A program made the translations under genes and the position numbers. From positions 1 through 5,717 of the forward strand of contig CAYYMT010000181.1 of assembly GCA_964472715.1 (NCBI GenBank): a stretch of 5,717 nt of DNA, in the 5' to 3' direction. Position 1 is the first letter of the stretch; the number at the start of each line of letters is the position of its first letter. Source of the stretch: JAFGTP01 sp964472715. GTDB lineage: Bacteria; Fidelibacterota; UBA2242; JAFGTP01. Of the stretch, positions 5,487 through 5,717 are shown piece after piece. The notes under the pieces were generated by a model. It made no database searches. It was not told the origin of the DNA and saw only the letters and a list, made by a program, of their open reading frames with translations.

Positions 5487-5717
5487 GTATATACTTATTA
5501 TTTTAATATTTCATTTTCAAAAAAAATAACAGAGTATTATCTGATGGAAGATATTGGTTAGGATATCCTACTGAAATTAAATATTTTGAAATTGATGTAG
5601 TATAAGCTACCTCACTGCAAGCAAATGTTGGTTTAACATCATCATTATTGATTAATATTCTAATAAATAGACATAAAATGCCTAACATTTTGCTGCACAC
5701 GAACACCTTTGAGCAGC
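5476..5717 (+). pseudogene. Probable decayed third copy of the tandem paralog family, running off the window
   Basis: No intact gene lies here, but fragments in two frames resemble the two preceding proteins in the right order. AAAGGTGTTTTTATG (5464-5478) resembles the GGAGGTGTTTATG start of paralog 2, but ATG ATA TAA stops at once. An ATG at 5485 gives the hydrophobic MYILIILIFHFQKK, then a stop after eight A. In another frame, NRVLSDGRYWLGYPTEIKYFEIDVV (5528-5602) parallels RVLWNFGRRYIFYSEKTQ and the following strand of paralog 1. At 5620-5652, SKCWFNIIIID matches NKCWW and NIIFL. At 5654-5716, NILINRHKMPNILLHTN resembles NVLFIIFSHNKKNLLGLAN. About 35 codons between the second and third fragments are missing. 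The matches are short and AT-rich, so this is likely but not proven. Confidence 0.5.

Noticed and set aside
5503..5706. Minus-strand ORF of 67 codons
   Set aside because: It has only a GTG start at the window edge with no supporting site, and it is antisense to the plus-strand fragments that match the paralog family. A gene continuing beyond the window cannot be fully excluded.

Overview
This is a strongly AT-rich bacterial window. The base composition was judged by eye, not counted. Its leftmost gene ends in a FlgD-like C-terminal domain (WNGKSDKG, then PSGIYFYQL, then KMIFLK). Such tails are typical of exported proteins in FCB-group and related candidate phyla such as Cloacimonadota, Marinimicrobia, Calditrichota and KSB1. 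The origin is therefore probably an uncultured FCB-type bacterium, though no single gene settles the taxon.

Layout. Positions 2-196 hold the 3' end of the gene with the FlgD-like tail. Positions 200-1999 are one complete insertion sequence of 1800 bp, with 18-bp perfect terminal inverted repeats and an 8-bp target duplication (AATAGTAT). Its transposase lies on the minus strand in two overlapping frames: an N-terminal ORF (1882-1577), then a double zinc-ribbon, HTH and DDE ORF (1599-430). They meet at a run of nine A residues. Positions 2023-5447 hold four plus-strand genes, closely spaced and each with a good ribosome binding site: a secreted TPR protein, a secreted transglutaminase-like protein with a visible Cys-His-Asp triad, and two tandem paralogous envelope proteins (one with a signal peptide or anchor, one a lipoprotein) with a C-terminal Ig-like domain. 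Positions 5448-5717 look like the decayed remains of a third paralog running off the window, although that stretch is ambiguous.

How it fits together. Removing the IS and one target copy joins the upstream stop codon to the TPR gene with only 18 nt between them, including its Shine-Dalgarno sequence. The FlgD-tailed gene and the four downstream genes were therefore probably one operon for exported or surface proteins, which the IS split without damaging either reading frame. A possible hybrid promoter (-35 in the IS end, -10 in the target duplication) might restore some transcription downstream. The function of the operon is unknown. The most notable points are the two-frame transposase, the precise operon split, and the uncharacterised TPR / transglutaminase-like / tandem-paralog cassette with a probable third, decayed copy.
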